A stretch of 64,000 nucleotides of DNA from the NCBI GenBank assembly GCA_013180625.2, contig SNVD02012239.1, forward strand, positions 1 to 64,000. Reading direction: 5' to 3'. The position numbers were made by a program, and so were the translations under genes. The notes beneath the pieces were generated by a model. It had not been told where the DNA came from, did not search any database, and worked only from the letters and a program-made list of their open reading frames with translations. Of the stretch, positions 45,624 to 58,460 are shown piece after piece (within the stretch, counting starts at the first letter, position 1; each line of letters starts with the position of its first letter). The DNA comes from Boswellia sacra. Taxonomy: Eukaryota > Streptophyta > Magnoliopsida > Sapindales > Burseraceae.

Positions 45624-48600
45624 TGTCATAACCCGCACCCAATATAGTGATATTGCAGCAGAAAAGAGCTTGCCAAGGGACACAGTCGTCGCTATGCCGA
45701 AATCCTTTCTTAATCTTTAACTGATCGAATACCTGAGGTACACAACAGACTAGTGAGTATGAAACTCAGTAAGTAGCTAGAATTATAAAATTTGGCGTAA
45801 CACTCAAAATAAAACAATTAATGGTGATAACAATTTCAGAATATGACTACTATTCAATACTTAATCCATAAATCACTTATTACTGTTCATTTATTGGTAT
45901 ACAAGCCACTAGTGCCTTGCTAAGAAAGTCAAAAAACTGATTTCACTGGTCAAGGATCGCGCCTCTGTGCGTGGAAACTAGCGCGGCGGCGCCAAGTTTC
46001 TAATTTCCAATCTGTTGCAAATTTCAGTTTCGCGCTTTTGTGCCAAGGGAAAGGCACGCATGTGCCAACTCTCTGTTCTCTCTTACTTAAGTCGGTGCAA
46101 GAGGCGCTCCAACATGAAAATAATGGCACAGCAATGCCATTTCTCTACCTATACCTCTTTAGGTCGGTTAAAGATGCGCTCCTGCACCATTTAATGGCAC
46201 TCATGTGCCAACCTTGCAACATTGGTCAATTTCTTAGACCAATTACTCACTTATCCAATCATATTTCTAATTCTATAAATGCATGTCTATGGGTAATCAA
46301 ACATGGCTTTTCTATGTCAAAGCTCATCACATATATCTATACAAACACCCATTTATATACACATGCCTCATTTACAAATAAACCTCTCACAAGTCTATCA
46401 CATCCTCATGTGCTCCCATAAACACATAAATCATTCACACATGAGTTTCCACAAGCTAGCTACATTGTTTATGTGGATATCCATTTCACATAATTTCAGA
46501 AGCTTCCATAGTACAGTCATAGATACTTAGGAACAGAGCTCTCTAATCAAGGTAAGACTTATCATATCACAGTCAGATCACATATATGGGCCCATATCAT
46601 ATCGTCACCCATTGCTGGCATCCGTAGGCAAGGCATCATCGTAGTGAGTATTTCTCACATTGCACAAATCCGCCATTACTCGAAGGTGACAGCCACATAG
46701 TCCTATTAGACTCTATCCTACCACACGAAACAGTACATATACACAGAGATGCCTACACTTGAGATAACTCAAGGCTAGTCTGACAATCCAGGCGATACCG
46801 AGCCCATGCTACCAAACCCCATGTAGGGAAACACATGGTTCAGACCTCACCTCAAGCTATGAGAGCTAAGTATCCTAAGTTGTGGCAGGCTACTCACATA
46901 TCAGTTTTCAAATTTCAGTCACTTAAGTGAAGCTCTATATTAAGCCTTCACTCACATATGACATTTCATATTTCGATCACATAAATGAAGCTCTATGTCA
47001 AGCTTCTAACCCAATCACAACTTGTCGCAATTCATTCACTATAATGCTAGCATTTAACAGTATCACATTTCACAGTCAACATTCAATATATTCCCACGGG
47101 CTTGGCATGAAATTTCAAATTCATAACACATCACACAGTGATGCATGCCTTCACACATCAAAATATCGCAGTTTACTTCCATAATTGAGGTTCTACGTAG
47201 GCTTCTCATTAATCACATATACATTCATAAATACAATAAGCCTACATATCTCATAAACACTTATGGATGTGCACAATCCACATATTGGCATCATTTTTAC
47301 ACGAGTAGAAGCCTATTGACTTCTTTATTAGTGCCAACCCTTCCATTACTCTCCGATGTATTTCAAACATATCGTTGCACAACTATGTTCATATGACTAC
47401 TCTCATTCATTTTCCACTCATACATATTCATGGAACTCTAATACACATGGTATTGCATAGACATTCATTTGTCATGCCATCCATATGAGGAATTAGTATC
47501 CTAGAATGTTTGGCATGTATTTCATTCTTCATATACACACATCGTTTCATTGGCAATGTTATTTAAGCCATATCACAACAAATTCACATATATGAGGGCA
47601 CATTCACATTTCTATATCTCACACACATAGATTTTGCACCAACATGTAACTCACATACTTATCAAAGTGTGTGAAATCACACATTTCATAAATCACTATA
47701 AACCCAAATCAAATCATTTCTCATATCAAGGTCCATGAATTCATGGCCCCATCCACAATATATCAACACATTTCACTTATATTCACAAACACAATCATTA
47801 AACACATTTCATTAAGAGGTAACATCTGTTGTATCCTCAGAAGAGTCTAGCTACTTACTTGATTAGCCTCACCTCTTAATTTTGTTGTCTTGTATTTCTT
47901 GACAAACAGTTGTTTAAAGTTCATCTCTTCTTCTTCTTATTCCTCTCTGGTAACCATTGCCATAGTCATGACACATTATAGTCCATGAATTTTATTGAGT
48001 CAAAATAAGGTCATATACCCCTTGAACATCCTTAATTTCATTCACATTGCAAATCTGTCTGCAGACCTCTCAACTGAACAGTGCAACTTTGGAGAATTTT
48101 ATAAAATTCTGCAATAATCAGATCTCTATTAAACCTTCCAGTCTAGAACTAGACACATATAAGAGTCATTCCAACAAAAATCATGACTTTATAAGGAGTT
48201 TAAGTCAACCAAATGAAATTGAACTTATCTATTCTATTTTGACAGTTAAAATTTCCAGCTATACAACCTCAAATTTGAAAAATCATATAAATTCATACAA
48301 AGCTCCAAAGGCCATAAATCAATTCAATAGAAAACATACCTAAGGAATTGTATATTGAAAACCATAATTTTTCATGAAGGATTGGTCCCTCAAATGAAAA
48401 CTATTTCCCATACTCTGTTTCAAAACAGGGGATATCCAAATTCGGTCCAACAGTTTTGAAAAATCACCATAAATTGTTCACTTCGAAATTTTGAGTGATT
48501 CAAAATGCTATAAACTCCTCAATGTGTCTAGTTTCACATATAAAAATTTCAGAACCAAATTATATTCCCATAATGATAGAGATAATTCATACTCCCTACT

Positions 48601-50535
48601 ATGCAGTTTGACTGTCCTGCAGAATTCTGACCCAATCATCATCTGTGGCCTTCCTATCTCATCCAATCTACTAGTGATGAACACTTAAATATGCATGTTT
48701 AATAAGAGTTTAGTTCATCATATTGCATTAATAGTGTCATTAAATTCCTCAACTTAAGCATATTTGTAGCATTTGCATCTTTGGAATTAATTTCTCTTAA
48801 TTTTGGTTTTGTTACAGGTTCGGTAAAATGGGCATAACTCTCTATTTATAGATCAGAATGGTGCAATTCTTAATGTTTTGGAAAGCTGATTCAATTGTCT
48901 ACAAGATTGCATTTCACAAGCATCATCAAATTCGGGCTCTTAGTGGACCAAAATTGGGCTTGAAGTGAACCCATCTACAGTCTCGGCCCAGTCTGACCAG
49001 GCCTCAGTATTTGGACCGTATCTCTCAAAATACGTATCCAAATTGTGCAAATCAATATGTTCTAGAAAGCTGAGAGAAATATCTACAACTTTCATGAAGA
49101 CATGTGATTAAAATTCACAACATTTCGATGTCAAAATTGATGGTCAAAGTCGGTGCCTAATGATCCCAATTGTCAAAGATATTTACAACTAATATTTGAC
49201 AATTATGCCCTTGTAATTTGACAAGTTTGCCCCTGGATGTATCTATAAATAGAGGTGCCTTGTGACCCATTAGGGCATCTTGGCCTTGGCTGGAACATTT
49301 TGGCTTTGGCTAGGATCTTGTATTGTGTTTTGTGTGTTTATGTTATTAATGAATTTCCTTTTTCTTGCATTTTATTTTCTTTCTATTATAATGTTCTTCT
49401 AATTTCTCTTTTGCTAAGGTGAAAGGGTGAAACCCTTGATATGAGAATAAGGATTCTCTAACCCTTAATATGTGCTTAATAATCTTAATCTTATAATGTT
49501 TATTCAATATGATTTATATTTAATTTCTTAATCAATCTTGACACCACTCGTAAAGTGGAGGTCTTGATCCATTGTCGACAATCCTTGGCACATCAAATGC
49601 TTGGATCCTTTCTAGATGATGTATGGTTCTTCCTTACCGACACGAATCTAGTTAGGAACCTTGATTTGTTGTAGACATATGGTGATTGGCACATTGGATG
49701 CTTGAACCCATTTACAAGAAGTGGTATAAATATTGGTAATGAAACAAATATAATTCATATAACTAAAATGGGCTAATTATCCTTATTCGAAATATCAAAG
49801 GCGGATCCCCTAACCTTAGCTCTCATTATTATTGTGTTAATTTCTCTTGTGTTTTAGTTATTCTTATTTATTAACTTGTTCCTTACTTTTACTTGTTGAT
49901 ATTATCTTGTCACCTCTTCGAATCATTCACATCATATTTGTTTAGCTTATAATTTGTAACACTTAAATTCCCTTCCTTGTGGATCGACCCTGGTCTCACC
50001 GGGTTTTATTACTTCGACACTCCTATACTTGGGAGACAATCCTTTTTCGGATGTGTCAACTAGAATCATGTATAACCCTCCCAATTTGTGATTTTCATCA
50101 TACCTAATTGCATACATCACATGAACATACCATAGACCATAGTTTAATCTAACATTCCTTCACAAAATTTAGTAACTAAGCATGAGAAGTTGAAGGAGAG
50201 AAAAGATTCCTACCTTGAATTCCTCCTAGTTTCCTTTAATTTTTTTGGATTCCTCACAATTGAAGAAAGAAAATAGAGAGAAAAAGAGAGGGCTAGAAAC
50301 GGTTTTGGTTAGAGACTGGAAAGAGAAATAAAATTTTCTAGAGTTCTCCCATGCTTATATAGATAAGGATTGAGGTGAAATTCCAAGTTAGCCCTTGTAT
50401 TTACTAGCATCTTCTAATTTCATCCTCCAAGACTACTTATTAACATATATATAATTTAGGCACATATATGCATAAATAAATACATATTTAAGGCATATAA
50501 AGGCATATTTATTCACAAAATTTTGAGGTGTTACA
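45624..50535 (-). mobile_element. Solo LTR F (~3.5 kb), interrupted by Athila solo LTR E
   Basis: TGTCATAACCCGCACCC at 45624 to GAGGTGTTACA at 50535, flanked by a perfect 5-bp duplication ATGGA (45619-45623, 50536-50540). Without E and its target copy it is about 3.5 kb. It matches the 5' LTR of element G over its first 1.3 kb, which fixes its orientation and identity as an LTR. No internal retroelement sequence remains, so it formed by LTR-LTR recombination. The many small ORFs inside are not credible genes. Confidence 0.85.
48675..50058 (+). mobile_element. Athila solo LTR E
   Basis: 1384 bp, TGATGAACAC to GGATGTGTCA, flanked by a perfect ACTAG duplication (48670-48674, 50059-50063). Same family as the LTRs of B, C and D. 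It is nested in solo LTR F. Confidence 0.95.
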
Positions 50536-51381
50536 ATGGACGTGAAGTAGCATTTTCGGCTACAGTTCTGGGAGACAATGCCCTCATGGAGAAGGCGTGG
50601 CAGGACACCGGGATGCTTCCTAAGGCTGTGCTTCATGCCCATGTATGACTTGTTTTCCTGCACAATTTCTTTAATAAACCTGATTTTGGTACTTTGATAA
50701 CCAGCCTCATGAACATTTCCAGGCTCATGGGAGACCAACATGAAGAATTTGGTTGAGGCATGGAACAAAATGCTACAGAGGAGGTTGACCACACTCCAAC
50801 AACAAAAACTGATGCTGCAGCTGCTTTTCTGGCTTCCCTTGAGGAACCCAAGCTTGCAAGTTTGGCAGATGCAGCAAAGAAACCACCAATTGAAATTCTT
50901 CCTCCAGTGATGCCTTCTCTTTCGACTCCAATTTCTGTTCAAAAGAAACCTGTTCCTGGTGCACAAAGTTCCCAGCAGCAACCGAGCAAGCCATTGGCGC
51001 TAGAAGCACCTCCCAGTACTACACAAGGAGCCACTACTACGCCAGTAGCAGTAAGTGCTTCAGCCCCAGCAGAAGCAAGTGAAACAACTTCAGACAACAA
51101 AGCCCACGGTCTGTCTGAAGAGACTAATGCAGATCAGGCTGCACTGGAAGAAAATGCTTCAGAAACCATTAAAACTGATGCAGCAGCAGCTCCCTAGGTG
51201 ACCTCCTCCAGTGCCAGATGCGCAGGACAAATCTCAGGTGCCAGATCCTCAGGACAAATCTCAGGTGCCCGATGCCCAGGAAAAATCACAAGTGCCTGTT
51301 CCCTAGAAAAAATCACAGGTACCAGATGTCCAGGAAGGAAAGGTTCAAGTGACATTGCCGACGAGTGATCCGTTTTCTTGA

Positions 51382-52783
51382 GTAAAAGTCTGGCAATATG
51401 TTACAGATAGCACATAGGAAAAACACTTCTACTGATTCTTTCAATTTATTGGAATCTTAAATCCGTATAGAGGGACCATGAAGTTGTGTAACATTGACCG
51501 GAAACAGAAGTTGAATTTGTCCCAAGTTTATCCCATCACACATTTTTTATGTTTTCTTCCTTTATATTTCCATATGCGTAACGGAACAAATCTTTTCTTT
51601 TTTTTTCCTCTGGTCTCGCTATCAGAGGTTTTGCTTTGTAAGGAGTATGTTTTCTTCTTTGGCACTAAGCTTCTGATTTATATCATGAACGTCAATCGTA
51701 TCCTTATTTTTCATTTCATCTTCATGTTACTGCTGTAGACTCCATTTCATTCTAATCTAGTCTGGTAGCTTTCACTAAAACTAGTCAGAGATTGCATTTT
51801 ATGCTTACTGAAGAATAACTGAAAATTCTGTGTAAGGAATATGAAGCAAAAAATAAAATAAAACATCGCCTGAAGAATATCACTATACATAATATTCAGT
51901 AGTCCTAGGCAAGAATTAGAATTCCGACGGCTATTATTTTATCGAGCCAATTACAACAGATTAAAAAAAAAGATCATACATTTTAAATTCAAGCTCAGAA
52001 ATAAAATTAAACTGTCACTTCGAATTCTATAAATTACATATAGCATTATAAATTTAACTCAAATGAAAAGTGAATTGACCAGTTCTGTAATTACAAAACA
52101 AATAGAAAAAAGAATCATGCAAAAATGAAGTCCAATCTGAACGTAATCCATTACAGAATGCATAGAGAAGCTTAGAATATTGAACCATACCATGAATGAA
52201 AACTATTGCCTCCATAGAAAGTTGACATCATCAATGATGTCAAAATGTTTCAGGAGTTCATCAAAATACTTCACACAGATGCAGGATTTACACATTTTGT
52301 TCTTGGGGCCAGAATACTTCAATAATAACTCCAGTGGGCTAGAAATTGGGAAAAAAAAAACAAAACAAAACAAAAAGACCACCCAAGAATCACAATGAAG
52401 GGGATAGAAGTCCCGAAAAGAAAAGGGTAGCATAGTCACAATGAAGGGAGCAAAAAGCGGAACAATGAAGATGAAATCCTCTCACCATCTGTCTTCAACA
52501 ATCTCCCACAAACTTCATACCAACATGGCTTTAATCATTTATTCCAGATCATGCTTGGTAGCCTGACCTGAATCTTCTCCAGAACTCTTGACATTCTGTA
52601 ACATAGGTTGCAGCATGATGGAGGTGAAAACAGAAACTATTGAGAAATGCTACTTTTTCATATTAGTTGATAACACAAGCTAAACATTGCGGTAGTAATT
52701 CTTCTTTCAACACATCAAAAAGAAAAAGATAAAAAGCGATGATCACCTGGCTACCTAGTATCATGCGAATGTGCTACTCAAGA
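51382..52783. other. Intergenic stretch
   Basis: It begins with the probable 3' flank of the WD40 pseudogene. The rest is AT-rich with no recognised gene. From about 52450 it is probably 3' flanking sequence of the resistance-gene fragment on the minus strand. Confidence 0.4.
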
Positions 52784-55025
52784 TTATATTGTTGAAATTA
52801 TATTACTATGTGAAGGGGAAAAATCCACAGGAAATTGAGGTGGACATTTTACTAGATCAATACGTAATATTTTACAATGCAATTGTTGTATGGTTCCATT
52901 GAGGTTAGCCTTCCAATGCCCTTTGTCAAGAAACCAGTCTCCCTTGTTTTGACAAACAATTTCTAATTTTGATGTGCTTAAGGCTCCTTCACAGACAATC
53001 TCCATCATGGGGCAGCCCCTCACTATTAGTACATCCAACGATGGAAAATTGAAACTGCAATTCAGTAAGAAAAAACTTGTGAGACTTGCTAAACCAACCA
53101 GTGACAACTCCTCCAACTTGCTGAAAACAATCCCATCTTCCATCACATCTTCCTCATTTGCCATTATTTCTATCCACCTTTGGCATCCTTCTATACATAT
53201 TTTTTTGTGTCGTTTTCAAGGCTTTGGGCTATTGAGTATGATACAAAGTTTATCATTCCCTTGCAATATTACACTTCCAGTCTTTAGAGTTATTAAAATT
53301 TGGAAAGATGCTGAGGAAGGCACTAGATTCATCAAAGTATTACAAAGAACTACTTGTACAACTTCAAGATTTTGGAGAATTGAGCTCAACTTGGAATCTT
53401 CTTGCCACATGTGCGTCAAATGACGAAGATTTTGTAGCGTTAAAGATTTTATCTGTGCCAAATTCCCAGAATGTTGCTCCGGCTCTTCATTTGAGAATAA
53501 CTCTTTGTATGACCCATCAAACAATGTGAGAACTTTCAGAATATTTCAAAATCTTTCAAGCGAACCTAGCGTAAAAACAGCTGCTTCATCTTCTTCAATA
53601 ACAAGACAATTAAGTTTGCTAAAAAGGCGTCCAGTAAACTGGGTAAGACATATCCTCATGATGTCTTTGGCACTTATTTGCAACAGCTCTAATCCCGAGA
53701 TGATCTATAGACCAATAACACGTTAATTAGGGCAAAATCGAGTTGATGTTTCTTCAATTAATATATACGCATAGACAAGGGGAAAGTGTTCAAAATTTTA
53801 ATCCAGTCAATCCAAAAGTTTTAAAAAAAACTTTAATCAAAGTCGTATGAATGGACAGATCCAGATAACTAACGGAAAAAAGTTTTGAGATTGGGACAAA
53901 TTTTCAAAATTTTAATCTATTTGGTTCATTGATTTTCCAAAAGAAAAAACTTGACAAAACCCATCTTGTGATTAATCTTTTAAAAAAATTGCAAGAAGAA
54001 TTCAAGTCAATTCAGATTAAAAAAAAAAAGTTAACATGCATGGAATTATACGGACGAATTAAATCCATCTATGTGACATGCAGTTTGCTTTATCACAGAT
54101 AATCCATTTGGTTTAGAAAAGAGTTTAAATTGGTTTTATTTTATCTTCTTTTTGACATTAGCAGTGCATTCAATTCCACTTTTCTTAAAGTGAATTGGAT
54201 ACTATATTGAGCAATTCTAAATAACTCATTCTATTTGCTTAATAGTCGTCTCCTCTCACTTGCACAAGGGAAAACTTGTAATCTCAAAGTTTAAATTTAA
54301 CTGAAAGATAAATCACTCTGTTCATATATAGAAGAGAAAAGAGTACCATACCTTGTCAAACAAAAATAGGGAGTGTTGAGATGGGATATCAACTTGGCCC
54401 TTGTCACCAGTAATTTGAGAGTACTCGAGAGATCCTGAAGCAAACACTTTTACTTTTTGACATCCAAACATCCTCAATTATTTTAAAGCTGGCCACTCCG
54501 AAATATGTTCTCCAGGTAATAGAAAGTAGCTAGTTCTGGTAGGTCTATAAGCTCTAGACAGATTTCCTTTGGAAGACAAACCCAATAGTTCCTTCAACTT
54601 GTCGATCCTTGGCCACAACCTCTCTCAGTACTCCACAATTCTTTATTTCAAGTTGTTGTAATTGCAAAGGGGTCTTGGCAATGGAGGCTTAAAAAATGTT
54701 TTTTAAACTCTTACAATTGGAAACAATCACTTGCATTAACTTATTCACTACTACTGATTGTCCTGCTACCAAATTTATCCCTTGGAGTCCAAATATCTAT
54801 TCAAGTGAACCACAATCATTAATCTTTAAAGACTCTAGTCTTGAGAACTTTCCAAGCATATTCAATGCAAAAAGAGCCAGTAACTCATTACAATCCTCAA
54901 CTTTATTACGTTTAATTTGCCAAAGGAATGATGAGCAAGGTTTTCATTCCATGTCATTTCCAAGTTATCCAACTGAGAAATCATCATTTCCTCCAAGTTA
55001 GGGAATGCAACCTACCAAAGGTAAA
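52784..55025 (-). pseudogene. CC-NBS-LRR resistance gene fragment, LRR region
   Basis: Plant intracellular immune receptor remnant, of the class with At4g27190/RPS5-like LRRs. In coding order: LRR near 55000-54700 (EMMISQLDNLEMTWNEN, then SLEQIFGLQGINLV), a segment near 54430-54360 (SLEYSQITGDKGQVDIPSQ then SLFLFDK with a following intron), 53524-53216 (LTLQNLRHLTHMWQEDSKL, LVPSSASFQ), and the C-terminal frame 53164-52784 (FPSLDVLIVRGCPMMEIVCE, TTIQQL-like GTIQQLHCK). Frames change repeatedly and no NB-ARC motifs (P-loop, GLPL, MHD) are visible. The 5' side is cut by CACTA3 at 55029. Confidence 0.8.
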
Positions 55026-55799
55026 AAGCACTACAAGAATTTTTTACATATTTATCACTTCACAATTTTTTTATTTGACAGTTTTTTAAAAAAGTGAGAA
55101 ATTTAATCATATCTTAAAAGTCAAACCTATCAATTCATCTTATTTGTCACTTTTTGTCTTATTCAATTACATATATATATCACATTTTTATAAAAGTTTG
55201 ACAAGTATGTGAAAATGTAATTTTTTATTATCCCTCTCAAACTTCCCTCTTTCTTTCCATTTTTTCTTTCAAATATGTTAATATAATATTTAAAATTTTA
55301 ATAAATTTATCTAAATATAATTAAACAAAATAATTTTATTTTTAATCTAAAATTAAAAATAATTTTTAAAAATCTTTAAATTAAAGATAACATTATTATA
55401 TGTATAAAAAGAGTAACATTATTATATGTATGAAAAGAATAAATTTTTAAAAATTAAATTTTAGAAAAATAAATTTTTAAAGGTAAAAATTTAATGAAAT
55501 AAATAAAATTATTTTTTAATTTCAAAGCGATGAAAATCACATTCCTTAATTGCTTTGATGAAAATTAAGCAATTAAAAATATCAAAAAAAATTATTTTAC
55601 AATAATATAATATTTTAAATATGTAAAAAATTATTACAATTTATTTTAAAAATTAAATTAATACATTTAGTGATCTAAAAATTATAAAAAATTAGTCTAA
55701 TAGTGTAAATGAAAAAGTTTGAAATATAGGGACTAAATTTAAGGATGATTTTGATAATTTTTAATAGATATGGATTTCCTTTAATTTTACAATCTTTAT

Positions 55800-56720
55800 A
55801 AAAGGAAAATCACACAACCCACAACCCTAGCCATATAAACACACGCGAAGATATAGACCTGGAAACACTCTCATTTCCTTTCAACTCTCAAAACAATTTC
55901 CTCCATATTCCCTCTCCTTCGACTTCGAATGTACCCAACACAAAAGATTCTCCGAACTGCTCTCTTCTATTCCCATTGGCTCTTTTTTCTAATTTTTTTC
56001 TTTTTATTTATATATTAAAAAAACTTCAGCTTCTTCTATCTCTCAATTTCAATTGAGAACACACTTCCCTTACTCTCTATAGCAAATATCGAATCCAATT
56101 ATTCCTCTCCCTCAATGGCATTTTCTGATTAATGATGGCGACTTCTAGAGGTTTCGCGACTCAGCTTGATTCAAACTCAGGAGACTTGTTGATATCGCTC
56201 ATTTCCACCACATCAATACCAATGGATTGAAGAGGAGGAAAACTCTGAGCTATGTTGATCGAATCAGAGTGACTCGAATCGGCTACTGTTGCTCTGACTC
56301 GTCGGTTCCGATTTGAAGAGGTCTCGGCTCTGGAAAGAGTGTTGAGAAGTACGAGGAATGGCATATCCAAGCCTCTTCTGGAATGCCCTTCGATTCTGCT
56401 CAGTACGTTTCACTTTGACGCACTTAAAATTTGAACCTTTTTTTGGTTGTTTGATGTTGAAATGTTGCAATTCTAGTTCATCAAACTATTAGTGATATAT
56501 TAAACGGCGTCGTAATCTCTTTGTTGTTCTGCATTACCAGATCTTGTTTTGTTTCCAAACAAGATAAATTTTATCCTCGTTGTACTCCCAGGAATTCGGG
56601 TCCTCAGTCCCGCGACACTCCACCAAAAAGAGGTACTTAAATTAGTGCTTATCTGAACGAGTGTGTTCAATTATAGGAAATGATGGTGTTTTAATAACGT
56701 GCCTTCATTATTGTACTTGT
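55800..56720 (+). pseudogene. Captured promoter and 5' exon of an unidentified gene
   Basis: A TATA-like CCATATAAACACACG near 55833 is followed by a pyrimidine-rich leader (CTCTCATTTCCTTTC, TCCCTCTCC). An ATG at 56133 begins MMATSRGFATQLDSNSG, but the frame closes after 26 codons. Later frames (GLKRRKTLSYVDRIRV, EKYEEWHIQASSGMPFDSA) look coding but are shifted. I do not recognise the source gene. The leader-like composition and position suggest a genomic 5' end was captured. Confidence 0.4.
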
Positions 56721-56722
56721 AG

Positions 56723-57047
56723 ACACTGGTATTGCAAATGGACCATCTGGCTTGCTTTCTGGGTGAGTATTTGACTACAAATAAGTTATTTTTTAACAGC
56801 ATTCTCCTTCAAATGAAATAATTGCATGATACTTGATTGTGAATACTAAGATTCTTAATGTTAGTCAATTCATAATGCAGTTCTATGTTTAATCAATTTT
56901 AGTACTGATATCCTGTTTTTGGGCTGCAGGTATATGGTTCCGGAGACAGCACAGGGCATATTTGTGAATTTTAAGGACTTGTATTATTACAATGGGAACA
57001 AGCTCCCTTTTGCCGCCGCTCAAATTGGTCAGGCTTTCAGAAATGAG
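56723..57047 (+). pseudogene. Captured glycyl-tRNA synthetase fragment
   Basis: GlyRS charges tRNA-Gly. Two exons with GT/AG borders remain. 56723-56762 encodes TGIANGPSGLLS. 56930-57047 encodes [19 protein letters not shown], then [18 protein letters not shown] and RNE, the class II motif-2 neighbourhood of eukaryotic GlyRS. The family has PETAQGIF preceded by Arg (RPETAQ); here it is Val, a likely damaging change in the ATP/substrate site. The last exon bases plus donor (AGAAATGAGGTATTTAATCC) are repeated about 120 bp downstream at 57159-57180. Confidence 0.88.
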
Positions 57048-57456
57048 GTATTTAATCCTTTCTTTTAAATTGCAAAATATTACATGCTTGTGAATAGTTG
57101 GCTAACCTTTGTTTATTTGTTGAAATTGCTGTATTAAATGTAATTGAGAATTTATTTTAGAAATGAGGTATTTAATCCTTCCACCTCTACGCTTATTGTA
57201 ACAATTTATTTTCTCTCTTTTTGTCATCTCCTCAAAATAATAATAAATATTCACTATTCTCTCACTTTATTTATTATTTGATGTTTATTTGTCCATCTCC
57301 ATCTCATTTTTGCTTTGCAACCTCTCATCTCACCTAGCTTTATTCAAGAACATATTTAATTTGCTATTCTCTTCCTACGTTGATCTAAAGGCTAGAGCTG
57401 CTACTCTTTCTTGCTTGCTTTAGTTTGTTGGTCTGATCTATACTTCTGTTGTTGAC

Positions 57457-58460
57457 ATGTCTTTCAGAGGACTTGGTCGAGTAAGTGTTTTCAGTACTGT
57501 ATGTTTGTTTCGTTGAAATCTTTGGATCATGTTGTAATGTAAAATTAGCAAATATAAGCAGATCTTATATATTATTGCTTAATCAACTAACACTAGATTG
57601 CATGACAGCTATTTTTTATATAAAATAATAATAATAATAATAATAATAATAGATTGAGGACTCCTTGAAACATATATATATATATATATGCATGTTTACA
57701 GTTAAGGTACAGGGTAAATATATTTCTTATTGTAATAGATTTGGGCGGGGATCTAGATCATTTGATTTGTTTTTATTTATTGGCTAAGAAAGCTGAGGTT
57801 TGGATTGAACTCACCTTAATTTACTACCCATATTGTAAAAAAGGTTCCACTTTCGGGGACAGGGGGAGAGGTGCATGTTATATTTTGGGTTCTAAATAAT
57901 GAGCCTTCTCATAATCTCTGAGCATCCAGGGGAGATTCTTTTTCGACTCCTGATAAAAGTTTCTGTTAGCTTTGAATCTCTTCTTGCATACTGGATTTGA
58001 TCACTTTCAGGGTTGTTGATCAAGAAATAATTCATTAAGACGAGGAGAAGGTGAAAAAGAACCTAACTCATGCATAAATCATACATAAATTTGAACCTGA
58101 AAGCTACTTTTGCAAGAAATATATTTGTCTCTAAATCTGAATATGGCACATCTGTTGGATTTCATAAGATTTTTCCAAAGGGTAGAATATCTGTTTAAAA
58201 TAGAGAACATGTACATCGATGTGTTATCACTGTCAAAGGACCAAGAAAACTTCTAATCAGAATATTCAAGATTTACCAGCAACTATTTTGAGTTTTAACT
58301 ATTCTATGGACTCTATATTTATGCGATTAGCTTTATTTTGCAGCCGAATGCCACATCTGGCATGGGTGTGGCTGAACACAACAAGAATGCATTTATGGAA
58401 TTGCATAGGAAGAAGGTTCATTGCTATGTGATTTTTAAGACTGATGAGAAGAAAAAGTGA
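57457..58460 (+). pseudogene. Captured ADF6-like actin-depolymerising factor, first two exons
   Basis: ADF/cofilins sever and depolymerise actin filaments. Exon 1 (57457-57480) encodes MSFRGLGR and is followed by a GT donor. The intron runs to TTTTGCAG at 58343, with AT and TAA microsatellites inside. Exon 2 (58344 on) encodes PNATSGMGVAEHNKNAFMEL then RKKVHCYVIFKTDEKKK and a TGA at 58458-58460. Normal ADF continues for about 90 more residues with the actin-binding long helix, so only the N-terminus was taken. The MSFRG start is the ADF6-type long N-terminus. The sequence preserves the start codon and upstream region. Confidence 0.85.

Larger units (their letters stand above)
45589..51381 (+). 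pseudogene. TWD40-1-like WD40 protein pseudogene, C-terminal part
   Basis: Resembles the C-terminal part of a plant transducin/WD40 protein that I believe is TWD40-1 (At3g50590-like, TSET/TPLATE complex, endocytosis). One exon (45589 on) reads GLVNNLISVGYGREVAFSAT then ALMEKAWQDTGMLPKAVLHA, and solo LTR F sits inside it after TATGGA. The next exon (50726 on) begins AHGRPT, hits a TGA and shifts frame, then reads TDAAAAFLASLEEPKLASLA and KKPPIEILPP (50760-51197), ending at an in-frame TAG. Beyond that, QVPDAQDKS-like repeats continue in another frame to a TGA at 51379-51381, with a further TAG inside. The family name is from memory; the gene is broken either way. Confidence 0.6.

Noticed and set aside
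45927..48688. Run of small ORFs of 65-127 codons on the plus strand
   Set aside because: They lie inside solo LTR F, have low-complexity or unconserved translations and match the antisense of an LTR.
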